Assembly: GCA_011316305.1 (NCBI GenBank)
Contig: SAUG01000042.1
Location: 372,001-436,000 of the forward strand
Direction: 5' to 3'
From: Rusavskia elegans
Lineage: Eukaryota > Ascomycota > Lecanoromycetes > Teloschistales > Teloschistaceae
Length of the DNA stretch: 64,000 nt
Below the pieces are notes generated by a model that was given only the letters and a program-made list of their open reading frames with translations, ran no database searches and had not been told where the DNA came from. How positions within the stretch are numbered: position 1 is the first letter of the stretch; every line of letters starts with the position of its first letter. Positions 58,208-64,000 of this stretch are shown one piece after another. The translations under genes and the position numbers were made by a program.

Positions 58208-61200
58208 ATGAGGATACCGATACGAGAGCAATTGGGTCTGCTGGTTCTGCTGACATGTTTATTCGCTCTCGCCGTCGTCACGATCGCAACAGTAAGTCCT
58301 GTCTCCCAACTGGCACTTCGCCTCAACCTGACTTGTTCTCACTACAGTGGGTCAACAACTACAACTTTGTTGTTGGGGTCAGGTATGAAAGTCTGCCTGG
58401 GTAGCCGGGCCGTGACCACTGACCTTCGATTTAGACTCTCCACCCTTTCGCTCACGGCTTCCTTATACGCAAACCAGTTGAGAGCCGGACTTGTCCTGAT
58501 GCAATCGGGTGTGGTGGCTGCCACCACCAGAGTGATCGTACAGAATGCTCTTCGACGCTATAATTATGGGAACAATACCGATGCCAACTGGGTCAACGCA
58601 GTCTCCGATCTACAAAGTGCCTTGTTAGGCCGTGGGGCATCTATGCTAGTTCAAGCTCGTGTCGTATCGAAGAACGGAACAGGCCTGGCCGGTCCTTATG
58701 GCTTGATCAATGTCACCGCGCAAGATATGATGGGTCAAATCCCCCTGCCTTACCCAACCTCGGATGGAAGCCCCACGTATCTGGGCGACAATGACACGGG
58801 ATATCCGCCCAGCCTGTATCCTAACCTAACCTTCACTTCTTCTGTTGTGAACGACACATTCAACCAGTCGACTGCTTATTTTAACGGTGTCCCGCTGTAC
58901 ACCAACACGTCATTGTTTCTAGGGCCAATGCGGATCAATTCTTCTCTGTCTTTAGTCTCGGTGACGGCGCCCATCATTAACAATACTTCCGACGCCGATA
59001 TACTCGGCTGGCTGACTGTAGTCATTAATGGAAGCAGCCTGATCGATCTCGGTGGTGTCACAGAAGGCCTCGGCAACACCGGCGACATCTTGATAGTCGG
59101 CCCCACAACGCAATCGGGCAGGCTCCCAATGGAAGTCCGCAGTGGGAGGAATGACGGAACAGCCAAGAGAGATTTGGCGGAAACACAAGGCGTGACATAT
59201 ATCCTTCCGCCCGCCGCCAATTCCTCTCGCAGCAATCGCCATTCAAGTCGTGATTGGAGTCAAACAAACACTACCTTCGAGATGCGGGAGTACCCAGCCA
59301 TACTAGATGGATATTCCGAAAACAAGGGAGCATTGGAGAGCAGCGGCAGCATTCTGTCGACGAGGAACGAAGACAATCAGCATATCTCAGCCGGCTACGC
59401 TCTAGCCAGGGCTCCAATGGTCGATTGGCTTCTGATCGTGGAGCAGGATTATGGTGAAGTGCATGAGCCAATCGATCGCCTACGCAATATCCTACTTGCC
59501 TGCGTATTTGGCACAGCGGGTCTGTTGGTTGTGTTGGTCTTTCCTATCGCACACTTTTCTGTCCGGCCGATACGGAGACTGCAGGAAGCTACCAAGAAGA
59601 CTGTCGAACCATACAGATATGCCTCAGATGGTGGTAGCGTCCGCTCATCTTTCTCGGCAGACCACGGGCTTGCATCGGGACATTTACGCGACATCAATGC
59701 TGAGGAGGCACGTAAAGAGGGCTTTCTTGGACGGATCACAGGCTGGCGCGCACACCGCAGAGAGCGGAAAGAACAAGAAAAACGTGATCGCCGTGAAACT
59801 TTCCGAATACCGGGCAAAGTACAAGATCGGAAGCACATTGTCCATGATGAGTTGACCGATCTGACAAAGACTTTCAATCAGATGTCTGAAGAGTTAGCAA
59901 TGCAGTACGAACGCCTTGAAGAAAGAGTCCGCGAGCGGACCGCTCAGCTCGAGATCAGCAAGAAGGCTGCTGAGGCAGCCAACGAGAGCAAAACGCTCTT
60001 CATTGCAAATATATCTCACGAACTAAAGACACCGCTGAATGGCATCCTCGGCATGTGCGCAGTCTGGTGGGTACCCCATCATGCTGTTTTGAAAGCCACA
60101 CTAACAGGCGTTAACAGTATGCAAGAGGATGATCGGACAAAGATAAAGAGGTCTCTAGGTATCATATACAAGTCAGGGGATCTATTGCTGCATCTGCTTA
60201 CAGATCTTTTGCAATTCTCCCGAAATCAGATGGGTCAGCAACTGACACTGGATGAACGTGAGTTTCGGCTCACAGACGTTAGCAATCAGATACTGTCAAT
60301 ATTCGAGAAGCAGGCGAAAGAGGGCTCCATTAACCTGTCGCTCCAATTCCAGGGGCCTCAGGACAATGAAGCAGTCACTGATATGTCAACGGCGCCTCTG
60401 CAAAGTGGCTTTGGACCTTGGGGCACAGGTCGCATTCGGGACATGATGCTTTGGGGGGATCAGCACAGAATTCTGCAGGTTATCATCAACCTGGTGAGCA
60501 ACAGTCTGAAGTTCACTCCGCCTGGGGGCTCTGTCTATGTAAGAATCAAATGCATCGGCGAAGATGACGATCGGCCAATCAGCCGGAAGGGTTCAACTCA
60601 GTCAAAACAGTCCAACCAAAATTCGTCAAGAACGTCGCGACGGCGTGGGCGGATTGTCTCGGCGTCTGAATCATCGTCGTCTCCAAGATCTCCAGAACGA
60701 GGCGTTTCCGGATACTCTGACACGGCGCTTCAAATCAACGCTAAAGAGCCAAAATCGATCCCAACCGTTGCAGTCCATGAGCGCGGGTCATCGCCGCCTC
60801 CGAAAAACGCACGGGTCTTGATCTTTGAATTTGAGGTGGAGGACACAGGACCCGGTATCCCCGAAAACCAGCAACAGCGCGTTTTTGAGCCATTCATGCA
60901 AGGTGATCTGGGACTCAGCAAGAAGTACGGTGGCACTGGGCTGGGTCTCAGCATCTGCTCACAGCTTGCCACACTCATGAAAGGATCTATCCGACTGAGC
61001 AGTCAAGTGGGCGTTGGATCCAAATTCACCATGCAGATCCCTCTGATCTTCACTAAGGAGCGAGCGGACAGTATCACAGACTCGGACCTCGGGCTCAACT
61101 CAAGGCGCAACAGCATCAATGTCGGATCTCTGCGTAACGAATCGACACCGCTTCAGAAGAATACCTCTTCTTCTAACGTGTCTATCAAGTCTACCAGTAC

Positions 61201-61948
61201 TGGAGGAGCAGCGCCAGCTGTCTCAGGCTTCGACACACCTGCAAAACCCCGCCTTGTCGGCTTGAGCGCACCATTCTTCGCTTCAGATCCACCGCTAGTA
61301 TCCCCCAACCAGCAAATAGAGGCTATCGAAAGAGTTGCTGCTGAGGCATCAGAGAAAGGAGATAAGGTACGCGTGCTGGTAGCCGAAGATAATAAGGTCA
61401 ACCAAGAGGTCGTTCTTCGAATGCTGAAGCTCGAAGATATATATGGTATGCTCCTCTGGGATTGCTTGATGAGCCCTGCTGAATAGATACAGACGTAACC
61501 GTGGCCAAGGACGGCCAGGAAGCGTATGAACTGGTCAAAGCAAATATGGAGGAAAGAAAATACTTCAACCTGATCTTTATGGATGTCCAGGTATGCTTCG
61601 GTTTCCAAAACGTATGCTCTCAATTAAAATCCCAATTACCACTAGATGCCGAATCTGGACGGCCTCCAGAGCACCAAACTCATCCGTAAGATGGGCTACT
61701 CGGCACCCATAGTTGCCTTGACAGCATTCGCCGAAGAGAGCAACGTCAAAGAATGCATGGACTCGGGCATGGATTTCTTCCTCCCAAAACCCATCAAACG
61801 ACCAGCGCTGAAACAGGTTCTGAAAAAGTACTGTGCTACGATACCGGAAGCCGTGGAGCCGGAGCCTGAGAAAACCCAGACTGCTGCGACTGCGAACGGC
61901 ACCTCTCGTACGAGTGGCACCACCATGCCACCAGCTTCCCAAGCCTAA
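58208..61948 (+). CDS. Group VI hybrid histidine kinase (Sln1/TcsB type)
   Basis: Membrane osmosensor kinase feeding the HOG MAP-kinase pathway through a phosphorelay. Exons 58208-58291, 58348-58382, 58435-60066, 60118-61445, 61493-61590 and 61646-61948; 1,159 residues. Order: TM1 ([20 protein letters not shown], residues 9-28), Asn-glycosylation-rich extracellular region, TM2 ([20 protein letters not shown], about 420), HAMP-like linker, coiled coil, H-box [17 protein letters not shown]-box [15 protein letters not shown]-boxes DTGPGIPEN and GGTGLGLSI, receiver [13 protein letters not shown]...FMDVQMPNLDG...PKPIK. The 51 nt intron 60067-60117 sits just after the H-box and has no stop in frame. 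Confidence 0.93.
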
Positions 61949-63459
61949 GGATGGCGACAGCCCCGAGATAGCGGCCTTGTCCACGACGTGACATTGAGCG
62001 GGCGCCATCCCCCTACTTCTGCAATTATTCGGTCGCACCATTACATCAAACCTCGTGAACATTGCTCTCGCGTGCTCGTCGTTGCATTTGTCGGCGTTAT
62101 TCGGATATACCATTTTCGATATCAGGCTCGGAGGGAAAAGGGATTTTCAAGGGAGCACATGTTTAATTGCATTTCTTACTTCTGTCAATATTCGTATATT
62201 TTGGATACGGCCGAGTTGTCTCTCGATATGACGCATGGGAAGCGAAGGCGTCCGGCGATTGATGGGGACCGCACACGAACAAAAAAAAATCCCCAATCAC
62301 GGTGGTGTCGGCATGGGTATGGGAATTTAGGAGTCTTCAGTGATCGGCTACATTAGCTGATGTTGCATAAGCTTTCTTCAGGGTAGGAAACGGACAACTC
62401 GCACCGATTCACATAATTCAAGCTGTTGTGTTGAAGCTACGTCTTTTAGAAACGAGGATAACGTGCAACCATAAGACTGGGTTCTACCCTCATGATGGTA
62501 AGTGCAGAAGCCAACATATGCAGGGTATTGGATAGATCCTTTCATACTTTATAACCCTCCTGCGGCATGAATATACGATAACGATCCTGCACTCCCAGCA
62601 GTCTCCTCTTTAGCATGTCACGCAGCTTCTACTTTCGAATGTTCTAGACATTAAGTTGTCGCACGGACTCTGCCCAAGCCCAATGATCTTGAGCAACGGC
62701 GATCTTGATAACCTCTTTTCTTTAAATGCCCAAGTAGTAGTTTTCATTTCCTCTTACTTTGTCTTCTCCTGCCCCTCCTGTTGTGTTATCCAATGGTGTT
62801 CTTGATTCTTGGGGCTCATTTGGTTTCTGGCGTTCTGGCGTTCTTGTCTTGTATTATGAAGTCTTTCTGCTTCTGGCGCTTCAAGGTTTCTTTCATCTTG
62901 GTTTTGACGTTCTTCGCGTTCTAGGGATCGTCATATATTGAGTTCTTGGGTCCTGGCGTCTTCTGAAGTTTTGGTGTTGGCGTACCGGGCGTTTTTATGT
63001 AGCTCTGGTTCCACATTTGTGTGGTAGTTTAGGCGCTCGAATGTATTATTTTGTATGAGACTGTGTCTCCATCTGATACAGTCTCGCTACGTAGGGTCGC
63101 CGGAAGGGCATCACCACACCCACCTCGGCAGCATCAGATGTGGTGGCCCGTGCTTTCATGGAGACCAAAAACCTGAAGCAGTTAGGCTTGCCGCCGTCCC
63201 GCAGCAGCTAAGGAAGCCCTGTTCGTGAGCCTCACTTCACTTCCCCTGTTCCGAGTACGTGAGCTATCCATATGCCTCCCATGTGTCAACAAAGGGCAGT
63301 GTACCAAGCTCACTGTACTGGTATGTCAATCTATTGAAACTGGTCTGGCACCTCTGTTGAAGGAGTGACCCTTCTGCTAGCCAAAGCACCAATACTCTCT
63401 CGCCCCTCACCCAACATCAACAATTAAATTCATCCATTCTCTGGAGACCAGGCTTCACA
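61949..63459. other. 1.5 kb intergenic stretch
   Basis: No gene supported. The part 62800-62970 repeats variants of TTCTGGCGTTCT in a T/G-rich context, an imperfect low-complexity array. The right end is the leader of the Rax1-type gene (CA-rich before 63460). Confidence 0.4.
62800..62970. repeat. Degenerate T/G-rich short repeat (TTCTGGCG variants)
   Basis: Several imperfect copies of CTGGCGTTCT or TTCTTGGG-like units, for example near 62826, 62833, 62871 and 62952. Copies are not in exact register. Confidence 0.35.
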
Positions 63460-64000
63460 ATGGCGCACCAGCAAACAGCAGAACCTCGACCGAACCGCCT
63501 CCCATCATTCATTGAGGTTTTGGACCGCAAGACGAAACCGCCCGTGGACCTATTCTCCTTCTACATCTACATGCGTGATCAGCAGAGGTCCGTGGATTAC
63601 TTGGACTTCTGGTACGTCATACTACCCACTGCAATTGGTACCCATGTTAATGAGTATTGAAAAGGCTCGATGTCTCTCAGCATACCCATCTTTGCCGCCA
63701 TTTTGTTAGCGAATTGCGTCGGTCTCTCCTGGTAGAGACGCCTGACCTCGAGAAAACAACCTCCAAGCGCTCGTCGTACGTCCTTGACCACATGGGCGAC
63801 ACCAATGATCCCTCGGGTCCATCGACAGAATCCCATAACGACGAGAAACTAAAGGATCAGACTGTTTCCGCCTATTTACGCCAAGACAATAACGGATCCA
63901 ACCATTCGCCCCAGAGCAGCCTGGGTTCTCGGCGATCTGCTTCTGCAATGCGCTATGGAGAGCGACCGCCACGTCCAAGCTTCATGAGTCGCAACTCACC
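63460..64000 (+). CDS. Rax1-type RGS domain protein, 3' end outside window
   Basis: Exons 63460-63611 and 63665 to beyond the window edge. The 53 nt intron GTACGT...GAAAAG restores YLDFWLDVSQHTHLCRHFVSELRRSLL, the core of the RGS domain. The N-terminus RLPSFIEVLDRKTKPPVDLFSFYIYM matches yeast Rax1 and its Aspergillus counterpart, which combine an N-terminal RGS-like domain with C-terminal membrane segments (outside this window). The part after about residue 85 is Ser/Asn-rich linker. Roles known for the family are bud or germ-tube polarity and G-protein-linked growth control. Confidence 0.85.

Overview
The window is nuclear DNA of a filamentous ascomycete (Pezizomycotina). Genes are interrupted by many 44-214 nt GT-AG introns, and the set includes an AbaA-type TEA regulator, a group VI (Sln1-type) hybrid histidine kinase and a Rax1-type RGS protein. 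I cannot fix the class; Eurotiomycetes or Dothideomycetes fit best. All exon joins were made by hand from splice signals, phase and family conservation, and no transcripts were seen.

Layout. 1-18.1 kb: a mitochondrial RNB exoribonuclease (open at the left edge), proline dehydrogenase, a GH128-like gene with an in-frame stop, a Nit2-type amidase, a very long MFS transporter and a disordered orphan. 18.1-27.9 kb: an RRM-like orphan, then an accessory region. That region holds three head-to-tail SprT-like genes on the minus strand, each followed upstream by a diverged copy of the same non-coding segment, at about 2.3 kb spacing. Two of the three have lost the zinc-protease motif. 27.9-35.7 kb: an F-box/propeller protein, a 456 bp TA-flanked inverted-repeat element that looks RIP-mutated, a quinone oxidoreductase, a small secreted orphan and a DUF7514-like protein. 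35.7-64 kb is dense and conserved: Dur3-type urea transporter, dynein light chain LC8 (six tiny exons), Mrd1, AbaA, an Rmd1/DUF155 protein, a Ccc2-type copper ATPase, COP9 subunit 7, Gcn5, Ost5/TMEM258, Rad1, Sln1-type kinase and the start of Rax1.

How the genes relate. Most are single-copy housekeeping or regulatory genes, and there is no biosynthetic cluster. Two promoters carry strong site clusters: three copies of AGATAAGG (GATA-factor site) before the urea transporter, and four CATTCY (AbaA-type) sites before abaA. Divergent pairs sharing short promoters are LC8/Mrd1 (248 bp) and Gcn5/Ost5 (290 bp); the copper ATPase and Csn7 diverge from a longer 740 bp gap. No tRNA, rRNA or CRISPR was recognised. 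The most unusual structure is the SprT-like array with serial loss of catalysis.
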